DNA of 64,000 bases from Novosphingobium umbonatum (GTDB taxonomy: Bacteria; Pseudomonadota; Alphaproteobacteria; Sphingomonadales; Sphingomonadaceae): positions 124,001 through 188,000 of the forward strand of contig NZ_SACO01000001.1 in NCBI RefSeq assembly GCF_004005905.1, written 5' to 3'. The first letter of the stretch is position 1. Each line of letters opens with the position of its first letter. Below are positions 46,220-54,995 of this stretch, one piece after another. The position numbers and the translations under genes were made by a program. The notes below the pieces were generated by a model. That model searched no databases and had not been told where the DNA came from. It saw nothing but the letters and a program-made list of their open reading frames with translations.

Positions 46220-47250
46220 AGCGAGAGTTTGCGGCTTTAGGGTTGCTGGCTGGCGCGCTGCTAGGGGCCCATCCGGCGGCGGCAGATACGCTGGTCGACC
46301 ATGTGCACGGCCGCACGCTGGACGCGCAGGGCCATGTGGAGCGCTTCACCGGCATGGTGATCGCGCCCGACGGGCGAGTCGCGCGGCTGCTGCATGAAGG
46401 CGAGGAACGCCCCACCCGCCCCGATTATGTGCTGGATGGCCATGATGCCGCGCTGATCCCCGGCCTGGTGGTCAGCCATTTGCGCCTGATGCCGCTGGCG
46501 CTGGACAGTATCGCGCCGCCGCAGGCAAAGCGCCCCCTGCCTCCGCCCCGCCCCGAGGACCGCGATCTGGCGCTGGCCAGCATCCAGCCCCGTCTGTTGG
46601 CGCAGGGCATTACCGCCGTGGCCGATATGGGCACCACGATAGAGGATTGGCAGACCTATCGCCGCGCGGGCGATCTGGGGCAGCTTAACATCCGCATTGT
46701 CAGCTTTGCCGATAGCATCGCCAATATGGTGTTGATCGCCGGATCAGGCCCGACGCCCTGGCTGTATGAGGACCGACTGCGGTTAAACGGCTTGCTGGTG
46801 GATACCGGTGGCAGTCCCAAGCCCTCGATCATCCAGATCAAGAACCGGATCAGCCGTGCAGGAATGGATCATTTTCAAGTGGTGGTGAGGCTGGAGCCGG
46901 TCACGCCTTCCCGCACGGATGAAGTGACCAAAGCCATGGCGGAATTGGCCGAAACCTATCAGGGCGATCGCCGCTGGACGGTGGCCACCGCGCCCGCCAG
47001 CCTGCCTTTGCCAACGCCGCTGGCGGGATTGCCCGCCACCGTCAGAACGCAAACATTGGACAGCTACGGCCCCGCCGCCGCGCAAGGCCTGTTTGCGGAA
47101 ACCCGCTTCGGACGCGTGGCCAAGGGGTTCTGGGCCGATTTCGTGTTGCTGGATGCCGACCCGCTGGACGTTAACGCCCTCGCTCCGCGCCCGCTCTCCA
47201 CATGGATCGCGGGGCGGATGGTGTGGCAGGCCGAAACGCCGCGCCCTTAA
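46216..47250 (+). CDS. Degenerate amidohydrolase-like secreted protein
   Basis: A 344-aa protein starting at TTG 46216 (GGGG 6 nt upstream), with a signal peptide (MKREFAALGLLAGALLGAHP, cleavage near AAA/DT). The layout resembles metal-dependent amidohydrolases of the YtcJ type. It has an N-terminal beta-sandwich start (DHVHGRTLDAQGH), the strand-1 position ALIPGLVVSHLRLM, a GITAVADMGTT motif and the C-terminal FGRVAKGFWADFVLLDADPL. The metal-binding HxH is replaced by SHLRL, and the protein is about 200 residues shorter than YtcJ. Probably a catalytically dead or repurposed relative. Coupled to the dehydrogenase gene. Confidence 0.75.
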   Translation: MKREFAALGLLAGALLGAHPAAADTLVDHVHGRTLDAQGHVERFTGMVIAPDGRVARLLHEGEERPTRPDYVLDGHDAALIPGLVVSHLRLMPLALDSIAPPQAKRPLPPPRPEDRDLALASIQPRLLAQGITAVADMGTTIEDWQTYRRAGDLGQLNIRIVSFADSIANMVLIAGSGPTPWLYEDRLRLNGLLVDTGGSPKPSIIQIKNRISRAGMDHFQVVVRLEPVTPSRTDEVTKAMAELAETYQGDRRWTVATAPASLPLPTPLAGLPATVRTQTLDSYGPAAAQGLFAETRFGRVAKGFWADFVLLDADPLDVNALAPRPLSTWIAGRMVWQAETPRP

Positions 47251-48044
47251 GCGGCAGCCTGCGGCTCCTCAGCCTCGCTGGCAGCCTGCTTGGCAGCCTT
47301 GCGCTCGCCAAACCACATCACCACCAGCGATCCTTCGAACAGAATCATCAAAGGCACCGCCAGCATCAATTGCGAGCCGACATCGGGCGGGGTCAGAACG
47401 GCGGCCAAAACCGTGATCCCCACGATCACATAGCGCCGCGCACCGATCAATTGCGCCCGCGACACAATGCCCGCCTGATTGAGCAAAAGCAGCAGCACCG
47501 GCAACAGGAAGCTGATCCCGAAGGCAAAGATGAATTGCATCACCAGCCCAAGGTAATCATCCACGCTAGGCAAAGCCTGCATTTCCACCCCGCCATGGCT
47601 GCCCTGAAATCCCAGCATCCATGCAAAGGCGGTGGGCATCACCACATAATAGGCCAGTGCGGCCCCCATGCCAAACAGCACGGGAGTAGCCAGCAGAAAG
47701 GGCAGGAAGGCCTTCTTCTCCTTGGCATAGAGGCCCGGCGCGATGAAGGCCCATAGCTGGTTGGCGATCACCGGAAAGGACAGCATGAAAGCGGCAAACA
47801 CCGCCACTTTCAGATCGACAAAGAAAGCCTCATACAGCTTGGTATAGATCAGCTTGCCCGCAGGGCCCGCCGCATCGCGCAAAGGCTGGACCAGAAAGCC
47901 TAGAATGGGGTTCACGTAATAAAGGCAAATGCCAAAAGCCACCGCCAGCGCGGCAATGCAACGCAACAGACGCGAGCGCAGCTCGATCAGATGCTCCATC
48001 AACGGAGCCTGCGTTTCGTCCAGATCCTTGATTTCAAATGCCAT
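47247..48044 (-). CDS. tatC: Sec-independent protein translocase TatC
   Basis: Core receptor of the twin-arginine export system, 265 aa with six membrane helices. N-terminal PLMEHLIELRSRLLRC and the periplasmic/loop motifs LWAFIAPGLYAKEKK and FAFGISFLLPV are diagnostic. A charged, Ala/Glu-rich C-terminus follows. Start ATG 48044. The stop overlaps the convergent amidohydrolase-like gene by 4 bp. Confidence 0.97.
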   Translation of the reverse strand: MAFEIKDLDETQAPLMEHLIELRSRLLRCIAALAVAFGICLYYVNPILGFLVQPLRDAAGPAGKLIYTKLYEAFFVDLKVAVFAAFMLSFPVIANQLWAFIAPGLYAKEKKAFLPFLLATPVLFGMGAALAYYVVMPTAFAWMLGFQGSHGGVEMQALPSVDDYLGLVMQFIFAFGISFLLPVLLLLLNQAGIVSRAQLIGARRYVIVGITVLAAVLTPPDVGSQLMLAVPLMILFEGSLVVMWFGERKAAKQAASEAEEPQAAA

Positions 48045-48054
48045 AAAGGTCGCT

Positions 48055-48465
48055 TTACTGCCCCTGCTGCGGGGTGGGGGCATGGGCTGGCTGCTCGGCA
48101 TCATGCGCCACCTCTTTGGCCGCCGCCGAATGGGGATCAACCGGCAGATCGCCAGCCTCCTCCGCCGCGCTCAAAGGCTCGCTGGGCGCATGTTCGGCCA
48201 AGGGAGCGGGCAACGCGGGATCAGGCGCCGGATGCGCCTTCATGATCGCCTCGTTCTGCTCACGCCATTTCTTTTCCATCTCCTCCATTTCCGCCTCGCG
48301 GATCATGGTTTCGATGCCGCTGCGGAAATGGCCGGAAACGCGGCGCACCGTGCCCATCCAGCGCCCCATGGTGCGCATAGCGCGGGGCATATCCTTGGGG
48401 CCGATGACCACCACGGCCACAATAGCCGTCAGCAGAAATTCGGATGGGGCGATGTCTAGAAACAC
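48055..48465 (-). CDS. tatB: Sec-independent protein translocase TatB
   Basis: 136-aa membrane component of the Tat receptor complex. N-terminal helix (FLLTAIVAVVVIGPKDMPRA) with the conserved Gly-Pro hinge, an amphipathic helix (MRTMGRWMGTVRRVSGHFRS), and an acidic low-complexity tail. Lies between tatA and tatC. Confidence 0.95.
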   Translation of the reverse strand: MFLDIAPSEFLLTAIVAVVVIGPKDMPRAMRTMGRWMGTVRRVSGHFRSGIETMIREAEMEEMEKKWREQNEAIMKAHPAPDPALPAPLAEHAPSEPLSAAEEAGDLPVDPHSAAAKEVAHDAEQPAHAPTPQQGQ

Positions 48466-48483
48466 GCGCTGGTCCTGCTTCTA

Positions 48484-48720
48484 TCAGTGCTGCGCGTTCT
48501 GCTCGGTCTTGGCAGGCTCTGCGGCAGGGGCCACTTCGGGCTTGTCCAGCTGGGCAGGCGGCGTCACGGGACGATTGGTCGTCTCGTCAGCGATGCCTTC
48601 CTTGAAGCTTTTGATACCCTTGCCAAACTCGCCCATAATATCGGACACGCGACCACGGCCAAACAGCACCAGCACCACCAGCAGCACGATTACCCAGTGC
48701 CAGACAGACCCGAAACCCAT
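48484..48720 (-). CDS. tatA: Sec-independent protein translocase TatA
   Basis: 78-aa pore-forming Tat subunit starting [20 protein letters not shown], with the conserved [20 protein letters not shown] amphipathic helix and a polar tail. ATG 48720 has AGGAAG directly upstream; the open frame upstream lacks TatA features. Confidence 0.95.
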   Translation of the reverse strand: MGFGSVWHWVIVLLVVLVLFGRGRVSDIMGEFGKGIKSFKEGIADETTNRPVTPPAQLDKPEVAPAAEPAKTEQNAQH

Positions 48721-48775
48721 TCTTCCTACTCCATCCATCAAGCCGAACAGGCTTTTCACACCCTATCTAGGCGCA

Positions 48776-49405
48776 TTATTCCTCCGGCGCCAGCCCATCC
48801 GCTGATTGACGTATCACTTGATCAACCTGCGGATCATCAGACGCGCCCATCAAGGCCTCCATCGCCGTATCCACAGGGTCCAGCAGGCCGGTGGCGCGCA
48901 ATTCCTCAATCCCCGGCAAATCACGGCGACTGTTGAGGCCAAAATGGGCAAGGAAAGCGGGCGTGGTGGCGTAAATCACCGGACGGCCCGGCACTTCGCG
49001 CCGGCCAGCCATACGTATCCAGCCCGATTCCAGCAGCACATCCAACGTGCCCTTGGCGGTCTGCACCCCGCGAATCGCCTCGATCTCGGCGCGGCTGACC
49101 GGTTCGTGATAGGCGATGATGGCCAAGGCCTCGGTGGCGGCGCGGCTCAACTTGCGCGGTTCTTCATGCACAGGGCGCAGCAGATGGGCCAGATCGGGCG
49201 CGGTCTGGAAATGCCAGCGCCCGCCGCGCTCCACCAATTGCACGCCGCGCCCTTCGTAATGCGCGGATAATTCGCGCAAGGCCCTGCGCACATCCGCGCC
49301 CTCCATCCCGCCATGATGGGCCAGATGGGTGGCCAAAGCCTGCGGCGTCATCGGTTGGCTGGCGGCGAACAGGGCGGCCTCTACCGCGCGCGACACATCA
49401 TCCAT
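48776..49405 (-). CDS. scpB: Segregation and condensation protein B
   Basis: Kleisin-associated winged-helix subunit of the SMC-ScpAB condensin, 209 aa. Motifs: VEAALFAASQPMT at the N-terminus and the central LSRAATEALAIIAYHEPVSR followed by EIEAIRGV. The ATG overlaps the scpA stop as TGATG; a GTG one codon upstream is the alternative. No smc gene is in the window. Confidence 0.95.
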   Translation of the reverse strand: MDDVSRAVEAALFAASQPMTPQALATHLAHHGGMEGADVRRALRELSAHYEGRGVQLVERGGRWHFQTAPDLAHLLRPVHEEPRKLSRAATEALAIIAYHEPVSRAEIEAIRGVQTAKGTLDVLLESGWIRMAGRREVPGRPVIYATTPAFLAHFGLNSRRDLPGIEELRATGLLDPVDTAMEALMGASDDPQVDQVIRQSADGLAPEE

Positions 49406-50190
49406 CACCCGATCCTGCGCATTGTCAGCGGGCCGAACACGTGCGTTTGCACCAGTTCCACCTTGCCCTGCTTCGCCAATTCCAGCGCGGCGACAAAACT
49501 GCTGGCCAAGGCGGACCGGCGCAGGCGTTCATCCGCCCATTCGCCCACGCCTTCGGGCAGGAAATCACGCAATTCCACCCAATCGAGCCGCAAGCCCAGC
49601 ATCGCGCTCAAACGCGTCAGCGCCGAGTCCAGCGTCATCACTTTGCGCTCGGCCACGCGATGCACCACCGGAATGCTGCGCGCCTTCACCTGCCCATAGG
49701 CGGCGATCAGGTCATAGACCCCACATTGCCATTGCGCCTTGCGGTCCACCGCCAAGCCTTCGGGCGCGCCACGCGCGAACACATCGCGCCCCAACCGGTC
49801 ACGCCCCATCAGCCTTGCCGCCGCCTCACGCATCGCGGCCAGCCTTTGCAGGCGCAATTGCAGGCGCAGGGCCATTTCTTCGGGGCTGGGCTGTTCCTGC
49901 TCCTCCTTGGGCAGCAGCAGCGAGGATTTGAGATAGGCCAACCACGCCGCCATCACCAGATAATCCGCCGCCAGTTCCAGCCTGAGCGCCTCGGCCCCTT
50001 CAATATAGGCCAGATATTGATCGACCAGTTCCAGAATGGAAATGCGCCGCAAATCCACCTTCTGCCGCCGCGCCAGATCGAGCAGCAAGTCCAGCGGCCC
50101 TTCCCAACCGTCCAGTTCCAGCATCAGCGCATCCGATGGTGGCGCGCTGATGCTGGAGAACTCCGGTCCGGCAGGGGCCGCTTCGCTCAC
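49405..50190 (-). CDS. scpA: Segregation and condensation protein A
   Basis: Kleisin subunit bridging SMC heads, 261 aa. N-terminal LELDGWEGPLDLLLDLARRQ and VDLRRISILELVDQYLAYI are the classic ScpA signature; the C-terminal winged helix includes SFVAALELAKQGKVEL. GTG start inside a GTGA overlap with the nagZ stop. Confidence 0.96.
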   Translation of the reverse strand: MSEAAPAGPEFSSISAPPSDALMLELDGWEGPLDLLLDLARRQKVDLRRISILELVDQYLAYIEGAEALRLELAADYLVMAAWLAYLKSSLLLPKEEQEQPSPEEMALRLQLRLQRLAAMREAAARLMGRDRLGRDVFARGAPEGLAVDRKAQWQCGVYDLIAAYGQVKARSIPVVHRVAERKVMTLDSALTRLSAMLGLRLDWVELRDFLPEGVGEWADERLRRSALASSFVAALELAKQGKVELVQTHVFGPLTMRRIG

Positions 50191-51206
50191 CCCGCAAGGC
50201 CCAGCAAGGCGTCACGCTTGGCGATTAACTCGGCGTGCAGCGCGCGGTCCAAGGCCTGCGGCACCTGCGTGACGGCCAAAGCCTTCTCCAGCCTTTCCGC
50301 CGCGCCATCCGGCATGGTCGTGCATGCCTGCGCGATGCCCAGCATATCCTCCATCTTGCCCCAGCAATTGAGCACCAGATCGCAACCGGCGGCCAAAGCC
50401 TTGGCGCTGCGTTCGGGGATCGTGCCGGACAGGGCCTGCATGTCGATATCATCGGTCAGCAGCAGGCCATCAAAGCCGATCAGGCCACGGATGATTTCCC
50501 GCACGATCCATGCGCTTTGCGTGGCAGGGGCGGCCTCGTCCCATGCGGGGAACAGGATGTGGCCGGTCATGCCGATCAGAGCGCGCGGGGCGATGGCGGC
50601 AAAGGGGGCGATGTCGCGCTCCAGCTCCTGCGCGCTGGCGTGGACGGTGGGCAGTTCCTTGTGGCTATCGGCACCGGCGCGCCCATGGCCGGGCATATGT
50701 TTGATCACACCCGCCACGCCTGCCAAGGCCAGCCCGTCCAGAATGGCCCGCCCTAAAGCGGCCACCCGCAAAGGCTCCTGCCCCAAGGCGCGGTCGCCAA
50801 TCACATCATGCGCGCCCGCCTCGCGCACATCCATGCAGGGCCAGCAATCGACGCTGATCCCCGCCTCGGCCAGTTCCATGCCCAAAGCCTGCGCATTGGC
50901 CCGCGCCGCCTCGATCGCGCTGGCGGGGGCCAGATCATAGAGGCGCGAAAAAGGCTCGCCCGCCGGATAGGCAGGCCACACCGGCGGCTTCATCCGCGCC
51001 ACGCGGCCGCCTTCCTGATCGATGGAGATCAACAACCGGTCCTGCCCGTGCAGGCTGCGCAAATCATCGGTCAGCGCGCGCAACTGCTCACGGCCCTGCA
51101 CATTGCGGCCAAACAGGATGTAGCCCGCCGGCTGTGCATCGCGGAAAAAGGCGCGTTCTTCAAGGGTGAGCGTAGGGCCGGACAGGCCGAAAATGGCTGG
51201 GATCAT
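50187..51206 (-). CDS. nagZ: Beta-N-acetylhexosaminidase
   Basis: GH3 glucosaminidase of peptidoglycan recycling, releasing GlcNAc from GlcNAc-anhydroMurNAc peptides in the cytoplasm. It is 339 aa. The catalytic loop KHMPGHGRAGADSHKELP carries the Asp/His dyad, and the nucleophile is Asp in LLLTDDIDMQAL. No signal peptide. NagZ products can induce AmpC-type beta-lactamase in species that have it. Confidence 0.96.
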   Translation of the reverse strand: MIPAIFGLSGPTLTLEERAFFRDAQPAGYILFGRNVQGREQLRALTDDLRSLHGQDRLLISIDQEGGRVARMKPPVWPAYPAGEPFSRLYDLAPASAIEAARANAQALGMELAEAGISVDCWPCMDVREAGAHDVIGDRALGQEPLRVAALGRAILDGLALAGVAGVIKHMPGHGRAGADSHKELPTVHASAQELERDIAPFAAIAPRALIGMTGHILFPAWDEAAPATQSAWIVREIIRGLIGFDGLLLTDDIDMQALSGTIPERSAKALAAGCDLVLNCWGKMEDMLGIAQACTTMPDGAAERLEKALAVTQVPQALDRALHAELIAKRDALLGLAG

Positions 51207-51280
51207 GCCGCCATGCCTAGCCGCATTGTGATCCCCTGCGCAAGGCAGGCCGCGCTGCTATCGACAGCGCGGGCCGTGAC

Positions 51281-52312
51281 TCAGTGCTTGACCTGACAGG
51301 GCAGCGCTTCGGCCTTCAACCTTTCGCACAAAGCCGCACCGCCGCCCGCGCCGGTCACCAATTGCAGGCGATAGACCGTGCCCAGATCAATCTTGGCCGC
51401 CACGATGCGGTGATTCATGCCCTTGAGCGATTCATGCGCGGTGACCAGACGGTTCCACCCCGCCTGCGCCGCCGCATCGCTGGTATAGGCGGCAATCTGC
51501 ACCACGCCGCCCGCCGGACCGCCATCATCGACAGGCGCAGCGACTGGAGCCGCCTTGGGCGCAGCTTGCGAAGGCGCAGCCACCGGCGCGCCACCGGCAA
51601 AGGAAGCGCCAGCGCTGGGCACAGCATTATCGCCGCCCAATTGCGCCAGATGCTGTTCCCCCTGCGAAGCGGCATAGGATGTGTCGCCCGTGCCCGCATA
51701 TTGCTTGCCCCCCGGATCGGAAGGGGCTTCCTTGAACGAGCCGGAAGGCGCCGCGACATAGCCTCCATCGGCCACCGGCGCCTCCCCCGCCTGACGGTGA
51801 GTCGCAAACCAGATGCCGCCGACCAAGGCCAGCAAGAGCGCAAGCCCCGTGCCCGCCGCCAACATCACCCGCCGCGAATCGATGCCATAGGCATCGTCCT
51901 CATCCGCTGATTCCAGCCAGGGCAAACGATCGGTCCCCATCGGCTGCGCGGTATAGACAGGCGCAGGCGCATCCACATGGTCGGGCACGAATTCAGCCGT
52001 CGCGGCCTGAGGCTCAGGCTGAGGGTGGCGACTGGTGTCCATCACCACTTCCTGCGCTTCGGCGGCCAAAGCCTCCCGCGCGCCCACCAGCCAATCGGCA
52101 TCGCCCAAGGCCGAAGCGGCAGAGGAAGCCGCCGAGGCGGCCCCCTTGAGCGGCGCGTAGCCATCCGAGGCGCTGGATGCCGCCAGATCAGTCCAGGACG
52201 ATGCCTCCCGCGCCCGCTCGATCAGATCCCTGGCGCGTGAGGCGGCATTGGCCGCCTGCGTTGCGGGGTTCAAACCATGCTGTGGATCAGGATTGCCCTC
52301 TGTCCCGTTCAC
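51281..52312 (-). CDS. SPOR domain-containing membrane protein
   Basis: 343 aa from a GTG with GGAG 9 nt upstream. It has a long cytoplasmic N-terminus (about 150 residues, Ala/Ser-rich), one transmembrane helix (VMLAAGTGLALLLALVGGIWF), a Gly/Ser/Pro-rich periplasmic linker, and a C-terminal SPOR domain over about the last 75 residues (VQIAAYTSDAAAQAGWNRL onward, with a Cys near the end). The architecture is FtsN-like. It lies 3 bp after argS, in the conserved argS-SPOR-nagZ-scpAB-tat arrangement of alphaproteobacteria. Confidence 0.88.
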   Translation of the reverse strand: MNGTEGNPDPQHGLNPATQAANAASRARDLIERAREASSWTDLAASSASDGYAPLKGAASAASSAASALGDADWLVGAREALAAEAQEVVMDTSRHPQPEPQAATAEFVPDHVDAPAPVYTAQPMGTDRLPWLESADEDDAYGIDSRRVMLAAGTGLALLLALVGGIWFATHRQAGEAPVADGGYVAAPSGSFKEAPSDPGGKQYAGTGDTSYAASQGEQHLAQLGGDNAVPSAGASFAGGAPVAAPSQAAPKAAPVAAPVDDGGPAGGVVQIAAYTSDAAAQAGWNRLVTAHESLKGMNHRIVAAKIDLGTVYRLQLVTGAGGGAALCERLKAEALPCQVKH

Positions 52313-52315
52313 CGC

Positions 52316-54073
52316 TCACATCTCCTCTACGGCGGTCACCCCCAGAATGGCCAGACCGTTGCGCAGAACCTGCCCGATTTGTTGGGCAAGGAAAAGCCTC
52401 GCACCGGTCAGCGTCCCATTATCGGACACAATGAAGCGCTTATCGGGGCGATCGTTCCCCACATTCCAATAGGAATGGAAAGCAGCCGCCAGATCGCCAA
52501 GGAAGAAGGCGATGCGATGCGGCTCACGCGCCACGGCGGCGGCTTCGACCAGACGCGGCAAATGCGCGGCCAGCTTCACCAGCTCCAGTTCCTCGGCGCC
52601 CAGCAGGTCGAGGCCGGCGGCATCGGGAGCAAAGCCCTCACCTGCCGCCTTGCGCAGGGTGGAGCAGATACGCGCATGGGCATATTGCACATAGAAGACC
52701 GGATTGTCCTTGCTGGCTTCCACCACCTTGGCAAAGTCGAAATCCATCTGGGCTTCAGGCTTGCGGGTCAGCATGGTGAAGCGCACCACTTCCTTGCCCA
52801 CTTCTTCCACCACCTCGGCCAGAGTGACGAAATTGCCCGAACGCTTGGACATTTTCACCGGCTCACCATTGCGCAGCAGGGCCACCATCTGCACCAGCTT
52901 GACTTCAAAGGGACGTTCCGCGCCATCGCGGCCGGTCATCGCGGCCACAGCGGCCTTGATGCGCTTGACGGTCCCTGCATGGTCCGCGCCCCAAATGTCC
53001 ACCAGAGCATCCGCGCTCTGCGCCTTTTGGTAATGATAGGCCAGATCGGCGCCGAAATAGGTCCAGGTGCCGTCGGACTTCTTGATCGGGCGGTCCTGAT
53101 CATCGCCAAATTTGGTGCTGCGGAACAGGGGCAGCTCCACCGGCTCCCAATCATCGGGCAGCTTGCCCTTGGGCGCTTCCAACTGGCCATCATAGACTAG
53201 ATCCTGCGAACGCAGCCATGCCTCGGCCTCATCCGGCTTGCCGCTGGCCTGCAATTCGGCCTCGCTGGAAAACACGTCATGCTTGATGCCGAGCAGGGCA
53301 AGGTCTGCGCGAATCATGTCCATCATCGCAGCCACCGCCTTCACGCGGAAAATGGCCAGCCATTCGCTTTCGGGCGCGGTGGCGAAACGGTCGCCAAATT
53401 CCTGCGCCAAAGCCTTGCCCACGGGAATCAGATAATCGCCCGGATAGAGGCCAGAGGGGATTTCGCCCACATCCTCACCCAGCGCTTCACGGTAACGCAC
53501 ATGGGCGCTGCGGGCCAAAACCTGCACCTGGGCACCGGCATCATTGACGTAATATTCGCGGATCACCTTGTGCCCTGCAAATTCCAGCAATTGCGCCAGA
53601 GCATCGCCCACCACCGCGCCACGGCAATGGCCCATATGCATCGGACCAGTGGGGTTGGCCGAGACATATTCCACATTCACCGTGCTGCCACCGCCCATGG
53701 CCGAACGGCCATAATCAACAGCCTTGGCAGCAATCGTGCGGATTTCCTCCACCCATGCCGCCGCCGACAGGCGCATATTGATAAAGCCAGGGCCTGCGAT
53801 CTCCGCACTTTCCACCTGCGGCAGCTTTTCCAGCTCTGCCACCAGCGCGGTGGCCAGAGCGCGCGGATTGGTGCCTGCGGGCTTGGCCAGCACCATGGCG
53901 GCATTGGTGGCCAGATCGCCATGCGAGGCATCGCGCGGCGGCTCCACCGTGACAACCGATCGCTTCAGCCCATCAGGCAAAGCGCCGGAAGCCACCAGCG
54001 CATCCAGCGCGGCAGCCACATGGCCAGCAAAAGCGGTGAAGATAGGGGCGGCAACGGGAGCTTGTTCAGACAT
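52316..54073 (-). CDS. argS: Arginyl-tRNA synthetase
   Basis: Class I aminoacyl-tRNA synthetase, 585 aa. HIGH motif in NPTGPMHMGHCRGAVVGDAL, KMSK motif VKMSKRSGNFV, and a C-terminal DALR-type anticodon-binding domain ending in VLRNGLAILGVTAVEEM. ATG 54073 gives the family's normal N-terminal additional domain. First gene of the run down to tatC. Confidence 0.97.
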   Translation of the reverse strand: MSEQAPVAAPIFTAFAGHVAAALDALVASGALPDGLKRSVVTVEPPRDASHGDLATNAAMVLAKPAGTNPRALATALVAELEKLPQVESAEIAGPGFINMRLSAAAWVEEIRTIAAKAVDYGRSAMGGGSTVNVEYVSANPTGPMHMGHCRGAVVGDALAQLLEFAGHKVIREYYVNDAGAQVQVLARSAHVRYREALGEDVGEIPSGLYPGDYLIPVGKALAQEFGDRFATAPESEWLAIFRVKAVAAMMDMIRADLALLGIKHDVFSSEAELQASGKPDEAEAWLRSQDLVYDGQLEAPKGKLPDDWEPVELPLFRSTKFGDDQDRPIKKSDGTWTYFGADLAYHYQKAQSADALVDIWGADHAGTVKRIKAAVAAMTGRDGAERPFEVKLVQMVALLRNGEPVKMSKRSGNFVTLAEVVEEVGKEVVRFTMLTRKPEAQMDFDFAKVVEASKDNPVFYVQYAHARICSTLRKAAGEGFAPDAAGLDLLGAEELELVKLAAHLPRLVEAAAVAREPHRIAFFLGDLAAAFHSYWNVGNDRPDKRFIVSDNGTLTGARLFLAQQIGQVLRNGLAILGVTAVEEM

Positions 54074-54141
54074 GCCCCCGCGCCTAGCGAATTTGCCCGC
54101 AAAAGGCAAAGGGGCTAGGCGCGGACTGTTTGGAAATCACT

Positions 54142-54220
54142 GCACCAGCCCTCTCCCCCTGCCCTACCACCCATATAGTGTACCCTGTTGGGTGGCAGGG
54201 CAGGGGGAGAGGGCTGGTGC
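54142..54220. repeat. Long near-perfect palindrome upstream of argS
   Basis: Two 32-bp arms (54142-54173 and 54189-54220) pair at 31 of 32 positions around a 15-nt centre. The arm reads GCACCAGCCCTCTCCCCC and so on. It could form a very stable hairpin in RNA from either strand, or a cruciform. No T-run follows on the minus strand. Its position in a 152-189-bp gap and its sequence resemble dispersed intergenic palindromes of proteobacteria. Confidence 0.9.
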
Positions 54221-54223
54221 CGC

Positions 54224-54252
54224 TTGAAATTCGTCAATCCGACGAATTTCAA
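54224..54252. repeat. Second hairpin next to the long palindrome
   Basis: Perfect 12-bp stem (TTGAAATTCGTC at 54224-54235, GACGAATTTCAA at 54241-54252) with a 5-nt loop, 9 bp from the lipoprotein stop codon. On the minus strand it could serve as the transcript end of that gene, although the T-run is lacking. Confidence 0.8.
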
Positions 54253-54261
54253 AACAGGCGC

Positions 54262-54924
54262 TTACCGCGTGGCGTTATAATTCAACTGCTCCGGCGTCAG
54301 CTGGAACCCGACCAACACTTCAAACGTCGCCTTGTTGATCGCGGCGCGCACGGTGGGGTCAGTCAGCGGATCAATTGCAGCATCGGCCTCACCCGCCTTG
54401 CGCTTTTTCAGCAGGCGGTCACGCACTTCGCGGTCCAGCGTGGCCTCGCCCTTGTCGATCACCGCGCTGCCCGAGCCAACCGCCTCGGTGCGGGTCTGGC
54501 CTTCGGCAAAATGCAAAGTGGCCTGCCCCAGACGCTTGGCAATCACCACATTGCCGCCGCGCACCACGGTCACGAAATAGGGCAGCACCAAAGTGCGTTC
54601 GCCACGACCATCGGTCCGGCGGGCCACCACGCGGAAGGAAACCTTGGATTCCACCGGCGTCGCCTTGGGATCGCAAGTGCCGCGCAAGTCGGTGATGGCG
54701 GCGGTAACGTCAATAGCGCGGGCATCGGACGCGCCTGCGGGGCCAAACAGGGTCATGTCGCCGGTATAATCGGCCATGCCCACCGCAGGGCAAGTGGAAC
54801 GCACGGCGGTGATGCCCACGCCATCATCCACCACCAGTTCCCCTGTGGACTTGCAGCCCGACAGCGCCACCAGCGCGGCCATGGCGGTAACAGGAGCGAT
54901 CAACCGGCGTGTACGAAGGGGCAT
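54262..54924 (-). CDS. Hypothetical lipoprotein
   Basis: 220 aa with a lipoprotein signal peptide and lipobox ALSGC near residue 24. The mature part appears beta-rich (VSFRVVARR, LVLPYFVTVVRGGNVVIAKR), with a charged helix near the C-terminus (DREVRDRLLKKRKAGEADAA). No named domain recognised. It is transcribed away from ispH with a 71-bp divergent gap. Confidence 0.78.
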   Translation of the reverse strand: MPLRTRRLIAPVTAMAALVALSGCKSTGELVVDDGVGITAVRSTCPAVGMADYTGDMTLFGPAGASDARAIDVTAAITDLRGTCDPKATPVESKVSFRVVARRTDGRGERTLVLPYFVTVVRGGNVVIAKRLGQATLHFAEGQTRTEAVGSGSAVIDKGEATLDREVRDRLLKKRKAGEADAAIDPLTDPTVRAAINKATFEVLVGFQLTPEQLNYNATR

Positions 54925-54995
54925 TGCATCACTTCCTCAAACATTCGTCGCACCCGCCCTAGCGGGCCGCGCCGCAAAGCGCTAGAGGCGGCAAG

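Noticed and set aside
54142..54220. Considered as a transposon end or as a Rho-independent terminator
   Set aside because: No transposase, no target-site duplication and no T-run; kept only as a palindromic repeat.
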